From contig DMMN01000055.1 in the NCBI GenBank assembly GCA_003453835.1, positions 12,188 to 18,331 on the forward strand: DNA of 6,144 nucleotides, read 5' to 3'. The notes beneath the pieces are model-generated. The model did not search any database. It saw only the letters and a program-made list of their open reading frames with translations, and was not told the origin of the DNA. Shown piece after piece: positions 5,987 to 6,144 of this stretch. Source of the DNA: Bacteroidota bacterium (GTDB lineage Bacteria; Bacteroidota; Ignavibacteria; UBA10030). Both the position numbers and the translations under genes were made by a program. Numbering within the stretch: position 1 is the stretch's first letter; every line of letters starts with the position of its first letter.

Positions 5987-6144
5987 GATACCGCCTTCTC
6001 GCATTTCTAATCCTCGCCCTGGCGGGTTGTCTCGATGGCTGCGGCTCAGCCGAGGAAGCCAAAAAATCGGACGACCGCACAGATTCCGGAATCGCCCCCT
6101 CAATGAAAATCCCGCTCAGCCGATACGAATCCACTTTCAACCCG
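5983..6144 (+). CDS. second lipoprotein, N-terminal part only (runs off window)
   Basis: ATG 5983-5985 overlaps the TGA of the SPOR gene (ATGA), a strong sign of translational coupling in one operon. The 54 visible codons encode a classical lipoprotein signal: MRYRLL, a hydrophobic core, then LALAGC with Cys16 the likely lipidation site. A second Cys, Cys20 in DGC, also fits a lipobox less well. A charged Asp/Lys-rich linker follows, then RYESTFNP at the edge. No domain is yet visible. By position it may be another SPOR or envelope protein, but that is a guess from context. Confidence 0.75.
   Translation, partial: MRYRLLAFLILALAGCLDGCGSAEEAKKSDDRTDSGIAPSMKIPLSRYESTFNP

Noticed and set aside
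1..6144. CRISPR array, insertion sequence, tRNA/rRNA genes or phage genes
   Set aside because: No regularly spaced repeats, no transposase or terminal inverted repeats, and no tRNA or rRNA-like conserved segments were seen on either strand.

Overview
This window looks like chromosomal DNA from a moderately GC-rich bacterium. The Bacteroidota/Ignavibacteriota (Chlorobi-group) lineage is my best guess. The reasons are a promoter matching that lineage's unusual consensus (TTTG, 19 nt, TACATTTG) upstream of fucI, a near match and a -7-only match upstream of two other genes, weak or absent Shine-Dalgarno sequences at several starts, and SPOR-type lipoproteins. The lineage is an inference; no rRNA or tRNA marker is present.

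Layout. Positions 1-54 hold the tail of an unidentified gene. It is followed by a small single-pass membrane protein (about 57-311) that lacks a normal start codon. A converging minus-strand gene (465-1376) encodes an FAD/NAD(P)H ferredoxin-reductase-fold oxidoreductase. A 228-nt divergent intergenic region then carries the promoter and leader of fucI (1605-3422), an intact L-fucose isomerase. Next comes a Can-type beta-carbonic anhydrase (3596-4240). A 339-nt AT-richer non-coding stretch separates it from an extended deoxyribose-phosphate aldolase, deoC (4580-5446). Only 12 nt after deoC lies a SPOR-domain lipoprotein (5459-5986), which overlaps by ATGA with a second lipoprotein that runs off the window (5983-6144).

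How the genes may work together. FucI opens L-fucose (or D-arabinose) catabolism. DeoC cleaves 2-deoxyribose-5-phosphate to acetaldehyde and glyceraldehyde-3-phosphate. The carbonic anhydrase interconverts CO2 and bicarbonate. The most striking feature is the roughly 65-residue N-terminal extension of DeoC. It begins with a short amphipathic helix resembling a bacterial microcompartment encapsulation peptide, continues with a Cys/His-rich stretch, and ends with a segment resembling DeoC's own C-terminal motif. This raises the possibility that DeoC is microcompartment cargo, as in sugar-phosphate-utilising types, and that the shell genes lie elsewhere. No shell protein is encoded in the window, so this remains a hypothesis. 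The two terminal lipoproteins probably act in the cell envelope and are unrelated to the sugar enzymes beyond possible co-transcription.
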